DNA of 64,000 nt from Kitasatospora sp. CB01950. Its GTDB lineage: Bacteria > Actinomycetota > Actinomycetes > Streptomycetales > Streptomycetaceae. Positions 26,990 through 37,857 of this stretch are shown piece by piece (position 1 is the first letter of the stretch; every line of letters starts with the position of its first letter). The position numbers were made by a program, and so were the translations under genes. The stretch lies in contig NZ_LISX01000012.1 in the NCBI RefSeq assembly GCF_001905465.1, positions 118,645 through 182,644 on the forward strand, read 5' to 3'. The notes beneath the pieces are model-generated. The model made no database searches and was not told the origin of the DNA. It saw only the letters and a program-made list of their open reading frames with translations.

Positions 26990-27475
26990 GTGCAACACCT
27001 GACCGCCCACGTCCCGCTCCACTTCTCCCGCACCACCGACCGCAGCGTCCACGGCGACCTCCTGCAGAGGCTCGGCGTCTGGCGGCACGTCTGCGACTCG
27101 TACTACCTCGCCATCGACGAGACCCACGGCGCGGGCCTCGGCCGGCTTCTCGACCAGTGGCTGGAGCAGCTCGAACGGCTGCGGGTCCTCGGGCGCCCGG
27201 TCTTCCTGCCGTTCGACTTCTCCGACCGGTGCGCCGCCTGGCTGCACGTGTCGAACCGGGATGGAAGCCGGGTCGTGGAGGAGGCCGGGTGGAGCATGAT
27301 CGAAGGCTGGAGCTTCCACCCGTCGGACATCGCCGAGACGGCGAGCCGGATCGACGACTTCGCACCGATCCACAACACCGACATCGAGTGCGACCTCGAC
27401 GACCTCGTCGCGTCCGTCAGCCGCCGGCGCGCCGAGCTCGGAACCGCCAGGAGCACCGCCGACGGCGCAGCCTGA
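26990..27475 (+). CDS. Conserved hypothetical protein, 161 aa
   Basis: Codon use is typical and the sequence is not low-complexity: a mixed alpha/beta protein with FLPFDFSDRCAAWLHVSNRD in the middle and an acidic C-terminal half (DIECDLDDLVASV). No signal peptide or membrane segment and no family that I recognise. The GTG at 26990 has no evident ribosome binding site, so a later start is possible. It is divergent from the serpin gene and convergent with mmuM; nothing in the context gives a function. Confidence 0.6.
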   Translation: MQHLTAHVPLHFSRTTDRSVHGDLLQRLGVWRHVCDSYYLAIDETHGAGLGRLLDQWLEQLERLRVLGRPVFLPFDFSDRCAAWLHVSNRDGSRVVEEAGWSMIEGWSFHPSDIAETASRIDDFAPIHNTDIECDLDDLVASVSRRRAELGTARSTADGAA

Positions 27476-27578
27476 CGATACCTCCGGCCGGGCGGACTGC
27501 CAGGGCACGCACGGCTGCTCCGCATCGGCCGGGGTCCACCCGCGTCGGAACGGCCTTCCGCGCCCGGCCAGTTGGCGG

Positions 27579-28520
27579 TCACCCGCCGAGCGTCGCCGCC
27601 AGTTCCGCGATCCGGTCCGGGCCCACCCGGCAGCAGCCGCCCACCAGTTGGGCGCCCGCCGCGACCCAGGACGGGGCGTCGGCGGGGTCGAAGGCGGCCG
27701 GACCCGCCCAGTCGCGGTTCGTCGCGTCCCAGTCCTCGCCGCTGTTCGGGTACGCCACCGCCGGCCGGCCCGTCACCTCCACCGCCAGCCGCACTGCCGC
27801 CGAAACCCCCTGCGGCGCACAGCAGTTGACGCCAACCGCCACCACCTCCGGCACGTCCGCCAGCAAGGCGAACGCCTCTGCCAACGGCTCACCGCCCCGC
27901 GTCAGACCGTCCGCCGCGCCGAACGAGAACCACGCCGGCAGCCCCAACTCCCGGACGCACTCCGCCAGGACGGACGCCTCCAACAGGTCCGGCACCGTCT
28001 CCACCGCCAGCACGTCCGGCCCGGCGGCCGCCAGCACCTCCAACCGGGGGCGGTGGAAAGCGGTCAACTCGGCGGCGGACAAGCCGTAATGACCCCGGTA
28101 CTCGGAGCCGTCCGCCAACACCGCCCCGTACGGACCGACCGACGCCGCCACCCACCGCGTCCGGCCGTCACCCAGCTCCGCCGACACCTCCTCGGCCGCC
28201 TGGCGCGCCAACTCCACGCTCAACGTCAGCAGTCGGTCCGCCGTGGCCGCGCCGACGCCGCGCGCCGCGAAACCCACCCGACTCGCCTGGTAGCTCGCCG
28301 TGGTCGCCACCTGCGCGCCCGCCTCGAAGAACGCCCGGTGCGCCGCCACCAGCTGCCCGGGATCGTCCAGCAGCAGCCGTGCGGACCACAGCGCGTCCGA
28401 CAGATCGCAGCCCTGCGCGGCCAGTTGCGCGGACAGCCCGCCGTCCAGCACCACCGGTCCGGTCGCAGTCGCTCCCGCCGCCGCCGTCGCCGCCGCGAAA
28501 CCGCCGAAAGTCGTCGCCAT
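27579..28520 (-). CDS. mmuM: Homocysteine S-methyltransferase, 313 aa
   Basis: A betaine/homocysteine methyltransferase-fold barrel that uses S-methylmethionine or a related donor to make methionine. The N-terminal LDGGLSAQLAAQGCDLSD block is diagnostic. The three zinc-binding cysteines are visible in VNCCAP and in the final GGCCR. TASYQAS and YPNSGEDWD also match MmuM. GGAGG is present upstream of the ATG at 28520. It is a single gene between convergent and divergent neighbours. Confidence 0.93.
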   Translation of the reverse strand: MATTFGGFAAATAAAGATATGPVVLDGGLSAQLAAQGCDLSDALWSARLLLDDPGQLVAAHRAFFEAGAQVATTASYQASRVGFAARGVGAATADRLLTLSVELARQAAEEVSAELGDGRTRWVAASVGPYGAVLADGSEYRGHYGLSAAELTAFHRPRLEVLAAAGPDVLAVETVPDLLEASVLAECVRELGLPAWFSFGAADGLTRGGEPLAEAFALLADVPEVVAVGVNCCAPQGVSAAVRLAVEVTGRPAVAYPNSGEDWDATNRDWAGPAAFDPADAPSWVAAGAQLVGGCCRVGPDRIAELAATLGG

Positions 28521-28569
28521 CCCTCCAGCCTGCCGCACCGCCCGCCACCGGGCGAACCCGCGCGACCGG

Positions 28570-29073
28570 TCAGCCCTCGGCGGCCGGCACCGGGCGGGAG
28601 GTGACCGCGATCCGGTTGTACGCGTTGACCACCGTCGCCGCCCACGCCACGAACGCCGCCTCCGGATCGGACAGCTCCGCGCGCGCTTCACGCTGCGCCC
28701 GTGCGCCCTCTGCGTGGTCCGGAAGCCGGGTGACCGCCTCCGCGAGGGCCAGCGCGGCGTACTCACGGGGGGTGAACAGCGGGCCGGACTCCCGCCAGGC
28801 CGCCAGCAGGCCCAGCCGTTCGTCGGTCTCGCCGGCCTTCCGGGCGGCCGCGGTGTGCAGGTCCACACAGTAGGTGCAGCCGTTCAGCTGCGAGCAGCGC
28901 AGCCGTACCAGCTCCAGCAGCAGCGGTTCCAGCCCGGCCGTCGTCGCGGCCTCTTCGACGGCGGCGTGCAGGGCGTGCACGGCGGCGAAGGCCTGCGGGG
29001 CGAGTTCGATCAGCGGGAGCGGGCGGAGCGGGGGGAGCGTCCCCGTCGTCCCGGGTGCAGAAGTCTCGGTCAC
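28570..29073 (-). CDS. AhpD/carboxymuconolactone decarboxylase-like protein, 167 aa
   Basis: The alkylhydroperoxidase D-like core RLRCSQLNGCTYCVDLHTAA contains the redox CxxC and the His proton-relay residue three after it. The flanking helices (ELAPQAFAAVHALH before, AWAATVVNAYNRIAV after) are typical. It probably acts as a small thiol peroxidase or mycothiol-linked antioxidant. The GTG at 29073 gives the family length, but its ribosome binding site is poor; the frame is open to 29199. Confidence 0.85.
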   Translation of the reverse strand: MTETSAPGTTGTLPPLRPLPLIELAPQAFAAVHALHAAVEEAATTAGLEPLLLELVRLRCSQLNGCTYCVDLHTAAARKAGETDERLGLLAAWRESGPLFTPREYAALALAEAVTRLPDHAEGARAQREARAELSDPEAAFVAWAATVVNAYNRIAVTSRPVPAAEG

Positions 29074-29417
29074 AGCGCGAGAGTAGAGGCCCGCGGTGGG
29101 TCCGACGGCGTCGAACCGCGCCTCGATCACCCACTCGGGAGACCCCTTGAGGAGTCGTTGACCGTGTCCCCACATCGTGTCTGAGGCCTTGGAGTTCAAC
29201 GGTCCTGAACCTGACGGTCAGTCAATTCGTGGAGTATGTCACCCGGTTGGCCACACGCCCGGGAACCGGAGCACGTCCTGTCGGTAGTGTGACGTTCCGT
29301 GGCCAACCGCACCGATTGTGTGATGGCCACTCTTCGAACCCCGGCGGGCGACATCCGTCGGCCCTGTCCCTGGACCGGCGGACGCCGCCCGCAACAGACT
29401 CACCAGGAGAACCCACC
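29074..29417. other. Intergenic region upstream of the EF-hand gene
   Basis: It carries the divergent promoters of the AhpD-like and EF-hand genes. A short inverted repeat (TGACGGTCAGTCA at about 29212-29224) is a possible operator. No gene or RNA is recognised. Confidence 0.4.
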
Positions 29418-29957
29418 ATGACCAACTCCGTGCAGGCCGACCGCACCCAGAAGCGCTTCGACCTCTGGGACGTGAACGGCGACGGCCAGATCGACCGGGC
29501 CGACTGGGACGCCGAGGCCCAGCGCATCCTGCAGGCCTTCGGCGAGGTCCCGACCTCCCCGGCCGGCCGGGCGCTGACCGAGGCCTACCTCGGCATGTGG
29601 GGCTTCTTCGCCGACAAGGCCGGCATCGACGAGCAGGACGGCGCGCTCACCCCCGAGCAGTTCAACCACATCGCCGAGGAGCACATCCTGGAGAACGGCG
29701 GCGCCGGCTTCGGCCAGGTCGTCAAGCCGACCATCCAGGCCATGGTCGAGCTGGTCGACGTGGACGGCGACGGCCAGGTCAACCCGGCCGAGTTCAAGAC
29801 CTGGCTGGACGCCATCGGTGTCGAGGGCGTCCAGCCCGCCGAGGCCTTCCGCCAGATCGACGCCAACGGCGACGGCCAGCTGTCCGTCGACGAGCTGGTC
29901 AGCGCCGTCCGCGCCTACCACCTGGGCGACCTCGACGTTCCGCTGCTCGGCCGCTGA
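29418..29957 (+). CDS. Calerythrin-like EF-hand calcium-binding protein, 179 aa
   Basis: Three canonical EF-hand loops (DVNGDGQIDRAD near residue 18, DVDGDGQVNPAE near 114, DANGDGQLSVDE near 153) plus one degenerate loop around GIDEQDGALTPEQ (about 70). This is the pattern of calerythrin and other actinobacterial cytosolic calcium buffers/sensors. The ATG at 29418 follows CAGGAGA. There is no signal peptide. It is monocistronic and is followed by a strong terminator. Confidence 0.93.
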   Translation: MTNSVQADRTQKRFDLWDVNGDGQIDRADWDAEAQRILQAFGEVPTSPAGRALTEAYLGMWGFFADKAGIDEQDGALTPEQFNHIAEEHILENGGAGFGQVVKPTIQAMVELVDVDGDGQVNPAEFKTWLDAIGVEGVQPAEAFRQIDANGDGQLSVDELVSAVRAYHLGDLDVPLLGR

Positions 29958-30000
29958 GTGACGCCGCGCGGCCGGTGACGGCTCGACGCTGACGCACCCG

Positions 30001-30036
30001 GGCCCGGAGTGGGGAAGGCGCCCCCCGCTCCGGGCC
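30001..30036 (+). terminator. Terminator after the EF-hand gene
   Basis: A 14-bp stem (30001-30014 with 30023-30036) with one G-T pair, 44 bp after the stop codon. Confidence 0.8.
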
Positions 30037-30120
30037 TTCGTCGTGCGGCGGGCCTGTGCTTGGATTCAAGGGGCCGTGCGGGCCTGTGTCCTTCGGGCCG
30101 GGCGTCCTACGGGCCGGGCC

Positions 30121-30558
30121 TCACAGGCGCGGGACGAACCGCACCGGCAGCTCCGGTCGCAGGTCCAGCTTCTCTCCGGTCAGCAGGTGCTCGGCCGCGA
30201 TCAGCACGTTGTAGTGGTTGGGGAAGTGGCAGGCGTCGAAGCCCAGCACCGTCCCCACCCGGTGCTCGCCGACGTACACCTCGTCGCCCCGGTCCAGCAC
30301 CCCCGCCTTCGCGATCTCCGCGAAGCCGAGGAACCCGACCCGGTCGATCCGTGCCCCCGCCGCAGTGTCGCGCTGATCGGTCGTGACCAGCTCGTGCACC
30401 TCGCCGGCCCGCACGCAGCGGCTGGCGAACGGCTCCAGGCTCATCCCGCGGTCCGTCCGGCTGTGCAACAGCACCTTCACCAGGGTGCCCGTCACCTCCC
30501 GCTTCGGACCGTTCTCCCGTACCGCGCCCGCCGGTCGGGGCCCGCGCTGCCGGATCAT
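30121..30558 (-). CDS. Conserved hypothetical protein, last gene of the sugar-dehydrogenase operon, 145 aa
   Basis: The ATG overlaps the stop of the upstream dehydrogenase gene (ATGA), so it is translationally coupled and belongs to the operon. The protein is mostly beta/alpha without membrane segments; the stretch GDEVYVGEHRVGTVLGFDAC and the following HFPNHYNVLIAAEHLLTG are distinctive. I have the impression of a small family (DUF6917-like) found beside Gfo/Idh dehydrogenases and DegT aminotransferases, but cannot confirm it. A role in the same pathway, possibly as an isomerase or binding subunit, is inference. Confidence 0.72.
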   Translation of the reverse strand: MIRQRGPRPAGAVRENGPKREVTGTLVKVLLHSRTDRGMSLEPFASRCVRAGEVHELVTTDQRDTAAGARIDRVGFLGFAEIAKAGVLDRGDEVYVGEHRVGTVLGFDACHFPNHYNVLIAAEHLLTGEKLDLRPELPVRFVPRL

Positions 30559-31523
30559 CCGCGCACCTCCGCGCGCTCGGCGCGGTACGCCGCCTCGACC
30601 ACCCGCAGCGCGTCCACCCCGTCCGGGCCCCGCTCGTCGTCCGTCACGTCGTCCGTCACGTCGTCCGTCGTGTCGTCCCCCGCGCCGTGGCCCGCGAGCA
30701 GCCCGGCGAACGCGGTGACGATGCCCTCGTACTCGTGCCACAGCGACTGCTTGAACCCGTCGTGCCCGGCCAGCAGGTCCGCCCGCAGCACCGATCCGTC
30801 CGCCAACTCCACTGCCACGTCCTTCAGTTCGCCCGGGTACGACCAGTCCAGCTCGATCCGGCCGCGGACCCCGCCCGCACCCGACAGTTCCAGGACCGCG
30901 TGCCGGTCCACCCCGTCCCCGTCCCGCACCACCTCTGCGGCGTCCAGGCCCATCGGCCCGGCCAGCAGCCGCAGCAGGTCGTAAGCGTTCGGGCCGTTGT
31001 CGGCGACGCAGCCGCCGCCGCAGCGCTCCGGGTCCAAGTACCAGCGGTCCCGGCCGACATGCTCCTCGATCAGCTCGAAGTACCGCGCCGTCACCGACCG
31101 CACCGGCGCCGCACCCGCCAGCGCCCGGCACAGCTCCCGGACCGCCGCGTTGTACCGCCGGTGGAACGCCGTGAACAACGGCACCCGGCGCTCCGCCGCC
31201 AGCGCCGCCAACTCCGCGCCCTCCGAGGCCCGCAGAGCCAACGGCTTCTCCACGCACACCGGCAGCCCGGCCCGCAGCGCGTCCCGGCAGATCGCCAGGT
31301 GCAGGTCGTTCGGGACGGTCACCACCACGGCGTCCAGCCCGCCCGCCGCCAGCATCGCCCGGTGGTCCGTGAAACACCCGACCCGGCCCTCGAACTCCCG
31401 CAACAGCTCGGCCTGGTGGTCGCACACCGCCGCCAAATCCACCCCCGGGACGTTCTCCAGCGCAGCCAGATAGAACCGCGAGATCACCCCGAGCCCGATC
31501 ACGCCCACCCGCAGCCCGCTCAC
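30555..31523 (-). CDS. Gfo/Idh/MocA-family sugar dehydrogenase B, 322 aa
   Basis: Rossmann N-terminus VGVIGLGVISRFYL (GxGxxx), VTVPNDLHLAI and the catalytic VEKPLAL near residue 93, followed by the substrate-binding FHRRYNAAVREL region. The family oxidises or reduces a secondary alcohol of sugars and inositols with NAD(P). The GTG start overlaps the stop of the upstream Ldh_2 gene. Near the C-terminus the 12-bp repeats at about 30635-30675 encode a repeated Thr-Asp-Asp-Val acidic stretch not expected in this family. Confidence 0.88.
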   Translation of the reverse strand: MSGLRVGVIGLGVISRFYLAALENVPGVDLAAVCDHQAELLREFEGRVGCFTDHRAMLAAGGLDAVVVTVPNDLHLAICRDALRAGLPVCVEKPLALRASEGAELAALAAERRVPLFTAFHRRYNAAVRELCRALAGAAPVRSVTARYFELIEEHVGRDRWYLDPERCGGGCVADNGPNAYDLLRLLAGPMGLDAAEVVRDGDGVDRHAVLELSGAGGVRGRIELDWSYPGELKDVAVELADGSVLRADLLAGHDGFKQSLWHEYEGIVTAFAGLLAGHGAGDDTTDDVTDDVTDDERGPDGVDALRVVEAAYRAERAEVRG

Positions 31524-32662
31524 TCCGCCACCTCCACGGCGATCGGACGGACACCGAACTGCTCTGCCACAGCGGCGAGTTCCACCAGCAGCGGGGCCGC
31601 CAGCGGCACGCCGTCACGGTGCGCCTCGGCGGTCCGCCGGGCCTCGTGCCAACCCGGGTAGACGACCGGCCCGACCTGCCCCCCGGCAGGCGGACAGTCC
31701 AGCACCGTGGAGAACAACCTCCGTGCGTCCTCGGCCACTTGACCCGGGTCGCGGAGCGTCGCCGGGGCGATCGCCAGGGCGAAGAGGCCGATGTCGTCGT
31801 CCCGGCCGGTCGGGCCCCCGTCGCCGTCCAGCGCCGCCGGTTCCGGACCGAGCCCCGCACCGGGCAGCATCGCCGCCAACACCTCCACCATCAGCCCCAA
31901 CCCGAACCCCTTGAACTCGGCGCCCGAACCCGACCCCAGCCACAGCAGGTGCGCCTCGCCCCGGTCGAACGCCGCCGGGTCCGTCACCGGTCGCCCGTCC
32001 TCGTCGGCCAGCCACCCCTCCGGGATCGGCCGCGCCGCCCGCGCCGCCGCCCGCACCCGGCCCGTCGGAACGGCCGTGGTGCTCATGTCCAGGACGTACG
32101 GCGGCAGTTCGCCCGCCGGAGCGGCCACGCTCCACGGGTTGGTGCCGAGCAGCGCCACCGCGCCGCCCGGCGGCCGGGCGATCCGCTGCCGCCCGCAGTT
32201 CGACGCCAGCAGGCCGATCATGCCGCGCCCGGTCACCCGCGCCGCATGGTGCCCCGCGCAGCCGAAGTGCGTCGCCCGGCGCACCGACACCAGCCCGATG
32301 CCGAACCGTGCCGCCCGCTCCGCCGCCAACTCCATGGCCGCACCCGCCTGCCAGAGCCCGAGCGCATTCCCCGCGTCCACCAGCACCGCAGCCCCCCGGT
32401 CGGCCACCACCGCCGGCTCGGCCAGCGGATCGGCCCGCCCCTCCGCCAGTAACGGCAGATACAGCCGGGTCAGATTCACCAGCCCGTGCGAATCCATCCC
32501 CGCCGCATCGCCGTAGCACAGTGCCTCGGCCGCCAACTCGGCCCGCTCGGGCGGTAGATGGTTCGCGGTGAACACGTCGGTGGTGAACCGGAGCAGCTCG
32601 GCGTACGGGACGCGAACGGTGTGGGTAGCGGCGGAGCCGGGCGCGGATGTCACGGTGCTCAT
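31520..32662 (-). CDS. Malate/L-lactate dehydrogenase (Ldh_2/YlbC-type) family oxidoreductase, 380 aa
   Basis: The NAD(P)-dependent Ldh_2 family reduces alpha-keto acids and cyclic imines. Its marks are AALCYGDAAGMDSHGLVNLTR, ALGLWQAGAAM, the VRRATHFGCAGHHAARV segment with the catalytic His, LLGTNPWSVAAPAG, and the end block KGFGLGLMVEVLAAMLPGAG. The ATG at 32662 follows AAGGAG. It sits inside a six-gene operon and overlaps the next dehydrogenase. The substrate is not determined. Confidence 0.9.
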   Translation of the reverse strand: MSTVTSAPGSAATHTVRVPYAELLRFTTDVFTANHLPPERAELAAEALCYGDAAGMDSHGLVNLTRLYLPLLAEGRADPLAEPAVVADRGAAVLVDAGNALGLWQAGAAMELAAERAARFGIGLVSVRRATHFGCAGHHAARVTGRGMIGLLASNCGRQRIARPPGGAVALLGTNPWSVAAPAGELPPYVLDMSTTAVPTGRVRAAARAARPIPEGWLADEDGRPVTDPAAFDRGEAHLLWLGSGSGAEFKGFGLGLMVEVLAAMLPGAGLGPEPAALDGDGGPTGRDDDIGLFALAIAPATLRDPGQVAEDARRLFSTVLDCPPAGGQVGPVVYPGWHEARRTAEAHRDGVPLAAPLLVELAAVAEQFGVRPIAVEVAE

Positions 32663-32747
32663 GAAGGGTGCTCTCCTTGCTGTGTCGTGTGCGTGAAGTT
32701 GGCTATGTAGAAGCCAAGTTGATGGGCATTCGGGGTTTTCGGGGTGG

Positions 32748-34098
<1,351 letters not shown>

Positions 34099-34109
<11 letters not shown>

Positions 34110-35082
34110 GCGTCACCGCCGTCGCGCGTCCGAGCCCGCCCGGCACCGCGCGCCAGCCCACCGTGGACGGCAGGAGTTCGCGCTCCACCAGCGTGCTCAA
34201 CGCCCTTCCGGCGGCGACGAATCCGCTCACTGCGGTGCCGTCGGCCGCCAGGCCCTGGTGCGGGCGGGTGGCGAGGTGCGGCTCCAGCGACCAGCCGCCG
34301 CTCCAGCCCCGGTCGAGCAGGTGGCGCAGGCTCTCCGTCAGGCGCGCCGTCCCGTCGCCGGGCAGCACGTAGGCGGTGTCCTCGCCGCCGCCCACCGCGT
34401 CCTTGATGTGCACGTGCGCGACATGGTCGGCAATCTGACGAAGCATCAGAAATCCGTCGTAGCCGTGCGGGACGCCGTTGCCCGCGTCGAAGAGCAGGCG
34501 CAGGGCCGGGCTGTCCACCGTGACGAGCAGGTCGAGTTGGCGTTCGGCCGAGGCGCCGGCCCAGCCGCTGCAGTTCTCGTGCAGCAGGGTGAGGCCGTGC
34601 TGACCGGCCAGATCGGTCAGGCGGGTCAGCCGGTCCAGTGCCCGCCGGCGCCAATCCGGCTCCGACAGGCCCGCGTTGGGGTAGGACATGACCCGGATCC
34701 GGTCGGTGCCGAGCACGGCGGCGCGGGTGGTGAGTGCGGCGAGTTCCGCCAGGTCCTGGTCGAAGTCGTCGGTGATCCGGCGGGACCAGTTGCCGATCCG
34801 GGACGCCAGGCCGGTCGCCCGGATGCCCCGGGCGGCGAGCGTCTCGGCGATCCGGCCGATCCGGTCGAGCGGCAGGTCGGCAATCCACCGGCCGTCCACC
34901 GTCCGCAACTCCAGCTCGCGCCAGCCGAGTTCGTCGAGGGCGTCGAGTTGACCGGGCAGGTTCGGGGCGGCCTCGTCGCCGATGCCGCCGAAGCCGATCG
35001 TCGGGGCGGGGCTCCGGCGCGGCGGGTCGCCGAGCGGCGGCTCCGGTGCGGGGTCCGCGGTGCGCGGGGCGGCGGCAGTCAT
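34099..35082 (-). CDS. Sugar phosphate isomerase/epimerase (xylose isomerase-like TIM barrel), 327 aa
   Basis: AP-endonuclease-2-type TIM barrel of the IolE/IolI/hydroxypyruvate isomerase group. Visible features are an early PTIGFGGIGDEAAPNLPGQL, ELRTVDGRWIADL, a metal-binding LLHENCSGWAG (Glu), LLFDAGNGVP (Asp), HVAHVHIKDA (His-x-His) and SLEPHLATRPH. It probably isomerises or epimerises a keto sugar or inosose. The ATG overlaps the stop of the upstream dehydrogenase (ATGA). Confidence 0.88.
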
Positions 35083-36227
35083 CGGGCGGCCGCCGCGCGG
35101 CGTTGCACATCGTCGGCGGGCGCGCTGCCTGCCTGCGGGTTGCCCGCCTGCGCGGCGCGGTCCTGCGCGGCGCGGTCCTGCGCGGCGCGGTCCTGCGCGT
35201 CGCGGGTCTGTGCGTCGCGGGTCTGTGCGGCGATCGTCTTGGCCTGGTCGAGCAGCCGCACCACCTGGGAGTTGACCGCCAGGTCGGGGTGCGGGTGATG
35301 GGCGCCGGCGGCCGCGCCGCCCGCCGCGAAGTAGGCGTACACGCGATGCAGGAAGGTGCTGAGCGAGTCGTCGTGGAGCAGTTCGGTGCTCTCGCCGTTG
35401 TGGTCGATGACGGTCAGTCGGGCGTAGGCGTCGGCCTCGCTGCCGGGAAAGTGGCCGATCAGGGTGCCGTGGGCGAGTTCCAGAGTGACCCGGCGCTCCC
35501 GGACGGGGGAGGTGAGGTCGGAACGGATCCGGGTCCAGGCGCCGCTGTCGTGCTGGAGGTTGAGCCAGGCGGTGCCGAGCCGGGGGAGTACCTGCCCGCC
35601 GATCACCATGTCGGTGCCGCCCGCGCCGGTGACCCGGCCGGACCCGGCCAGCGAGAGGCAGAGGCCGAGGGAGTGCGGCAGTTCGATGTCGAACGCGGTG
35701 GGGTGGCCGCCGCCGGCCAGCGAGCGGGAGAATCGAGGTTTGCGCTGCACCACGTGGATCGTTCGCAGCGGGCCGTACGCCCCGCTCGCCAGTGCGGCGC
35801 GCAGCCGGTCGGTGAGTCGGCTGCCGAGCCACTGGGCGACCACCACCAGGTCCAGCGCGTGGCGCTCGCGGAGCTCCAGCAGTTCGTCCAACCCGGCCGC
35901 GTCGGCGGCGAACGGCTTCTCCAGCAGGATGCGCCGGTAGCCGAGCCGGCCCAGGGTGTCGAGCGCGGCGGCCCGTTCGGTCGGCGGGGTGCAGAGATGG
36001 ACGACGGTGTCGGCGGGGTCGGCGAGCCGGGGGGCCTCGGCAAGGCTGACGGGCCGCAGATCGATGGTGGCGGCGGGGCGGCGGTGCGGGTCGACCGCGA
36101 GTATCGGTACGGGTGCGAACAGGTGCGCGGAATCGGCGGCCGTGCGCAGTCGGCGCAGCACCGGCAGATGGAGTCCGCTGCCCGCCCGGCCCATTCCGAC
36201 GAGTAAGGTCCCGAGTCCGTTCGACAT
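35079..36227 (-). CDS. Gfo/Idh/MocA-family sugar dehydrogenase A, 382 aa
   Basis: First gene of the minus operon. Rossmann start GTLLVGMGRAGSGLHLPVL, LCTPPTERAAAL, the catalytic LLEKPFAADA near residue 100 and the substrate-site DIELPHSLGLCLSLAG (with the Asp and His). The C-terminal forty residues are low-complexity: a 15-bp tandem repeat produces AQDRA-like pentapeptide copies, probably a disordered tail. Together with the divergent aminotransferases it fits oxidation of a ring alcohol to the ketone that is then transaminated. Confidence 0.86.
   Translation of the reverse strand: MSNGLGTLLVGMGRAGSGLHLPVLRRLRTAADSAHLFAPVPILAVDPHRRPAATIDLRPVSLAEAPRLADPADTVVHLCTPPTERAAALDTLGRLGYRRILLEKPFAADAAGLDELLELRERHALDLVVVAQWLGSRLTDRLRAALASGAYGPLRTIHVVQRKPRFSRSLAGGGHPTAFDIELPHSLGLCLSLAGSGRVTGAGGTDMVIGGQVLPRLGTAWLNLQHDSGAWTRIRSDLTSPVRERRVTLELAHGTLIGHFPGSEADAYARLTVIDHNGESTELLHDDSLSTFLHRVYAYFAAGGAAAGAHHPHPDLAVNSQVVRLLDQAKTIAAQTRDAQTRDAQDRAAQDRAAQDRAAQAGNPQAGSAPADDVQRRAAAAR
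35151..35225. repeat. Five 15-bp tandem repeats in the dehydrogenase A gene
   Basis: Units start at 35151, 35166, 35181, 35196 and 35211. The first three are identical and the last two differ by a few bases. They encode repeated pentapeptides in the C-terminal tail. Confidence 0.9.
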
Positions 36228-36693
36228 GGCGCGCCGTCCTTCCGTCCGATTCGCGGGGATCGCATCGCCGGGTATTCAACCAGCACTTCCGGCGGGGCCC
36301 ACCAGAACGTCAACTCGCATATATGCCAAGCCATTCGAACGGGTGAAGGTGTCATTTGCCCGAGGTGGACGGCGATGGTCACGGCATAGATTCAACGGGG
36401 TGCCTCCGGGCGGTGCATCGGTGCGCCGGTCGTCCGAGGGTTTCTTCTCGCAGTTTCCGGGAGGGAATCGGAAAGCGCTTTCCGGTTGCCTCCCATCACC
36501 CGATCGGGGCGTTCGGAAAGCGTTTTCCGGTTACGCCCGGAGGCCTCCTGAACCACCGACACAGCACCGCCCGCTCCCGGCGGCACCGCCCCCGTCCGAC
36601 CCGCTCGTCCGACCCGCCCGTCCCCGTCCGACCCGCCCGTCCCGTACTGCCGCCCCACCCGTCCGCCACCGTCCACAACCCGATGAGAGTTCC
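36228..36693. promoter_or_regulatory. Divergent promoter region of the two amino-sugar operons
   Basis: It contains two copies of the recurrent palindrome, GGAAAGCGCTTTCC (36470-36483) and GGAAAGCGTTTTCC (36515-36528), 45 bp apart, as expected for a LacI-family repressor acting on both operons. Short GTCCGACCCGCCC direct repeats lie at about 36590-36645. No gene is seen. Confidence 0.6.
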
Positions 36694-37857
36694 ATGGGTG
36701 CCTCCTCCGGCGTCTCCTTCTTCGATCAGACCGCGACCTTCGAATCCCTCTGGCCCACCACCCGGCGCCACCTCGACGAACTGATGGACCGGGGCAAGTA
36801 CTCGCACGGCCCCAAGGTCGCCGAACTGGAGGCCGCCCTCGCCGCCCGGACCGGCGCCCGCCACGTCGTCGGCGTCAACAGCGGCACCGACGCGCTGGTC
36901 CTGCTGCTGCGCGCGGCCGGCCTGCAACCCGGCGACGAGGTGATCGTCCCGACCTACACCTTCGTCGCCTCCGCGTCCGCCGTCGTCCTGGCCGGAGGCC
37001 GCCCGGTCTTCGCCGACATCGACCCGCACAGCTACAGCCTCGACCCGGCCGGCGCGGAAGCCGTCCGCACCGAACGCACCCGCATGATCATGCCGGTCCA
37101 CCTGTTCCACCAACTCGCCGACCTGGACGCCCTGCTGGCCTTCGCCGACCGCCACCGGCTGACCGTCGTCGAGGACAGCGCCGAGGCCTTCGGCATGAGC
37201 TGGAACGGCGTCCACGCCGGACTGCACGGTGCCGGCGGCGTGCTGTCGTTCTTCCCCACCAAGACCCTCGGCGCGATCGGCGACGCCGGCGCCGTCCTCA
37301 CCGACGACCCCGCCGTCGCCGACGCCGTCGCCGCCATGCGCCACCACGGCCGCACCGGCGCCACCGTCGACGACTTCCCCACCATCAACCGCCCCACCGA
37401 ACTCCTCGGCACCAACAGCAAGATGGACGACATCCAGGCCGCCGTCCTGCTCGCCAAACTCGACCGCGTCGACCAGGCCATCGCCCGACGTGCCGAGCTC
37501 GCGGCCCGCTACACCGAGCGCCTGGTCGGCACCCCCGGACTGACCCTCCCCACCGTCGTCCCGCGCGCCGCCGCCACCAACCCCGTCTGGTACGTCTACC
37601 TGATCGAGTCCGACCACCGCGACGAACTCGCCGCGCACCTCGCCCGACACGGCGTCCAGACCGAGACCTACTACCCGACGCCACTGCACCTGCAGCCCTG
37701 CTTCGCCGAACTCGGCCACCGGCGCGGCGAGTTCCCCCATGCCGAGGCCGCTTGTGCACGCGCCCTCGCGCTGCCGCTCCACCCCGACCTCGCCGACCAC
37801 GACCTGGACCTGGTCAGCGACCTGGTCCGCGGCTTCCAGCACGGAAAGCACCGATGA
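36694..37857 (+). CDS. DegT/DnrJ/EryC1/StrS-family PLP aminotransferase A, 387 aa
   Basis: Sugar-aminotransferase fold: NSGTDALVLLLRAAGLQPGD, PTYTFVASASAV, VEDSAEAFG (PLP-binding Asp), and the Schiff-base Lys in SFFPTKTLGAIGDAG. The end HLQPCFAELGHRRGEFP matches the group that aminates keto sugars. It is the first gene of the plus operon, with ATG at 36694 behind GAGAG, and its stop overlaps the start of a second aminotransferase gene (ATGA). The likely product is an amino-deoxy sugar or aminocyclitol. Confidence 0.92.
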   Translation: MGASSGVSFFDQTATFESLWPTTRRHLDELMDRGKYSHGPKVAELEAALAARTGARHVVGVNSGTDALVLLLRAAGLQPGDEVIVPTYTFVASASAVVLAGGRPVFADIDPHSYSLDPAGAEAVRTERTRMIMPVHLFHQLADLDALLAFADRHRLTVVEDSAEAFGMSWNGVHAGLHGAGGVLSFFPTKTLGAIGDAGAVLTDDPAVADAVAAMRHHGRTGATVDDFPTINRPTELLGTNSKMDDIQAAVLLAKLDRVDQAIARRAELAARYTERLVGTPGLTLPTVVPRAAATNPVWYVYLIESDHRDELAAHLARHGVQTETYYPTPLHLQPCFAELGHRRGEFPHAEAACARALALPLHPDLADHDLDLVSDLVRGFQHGKHR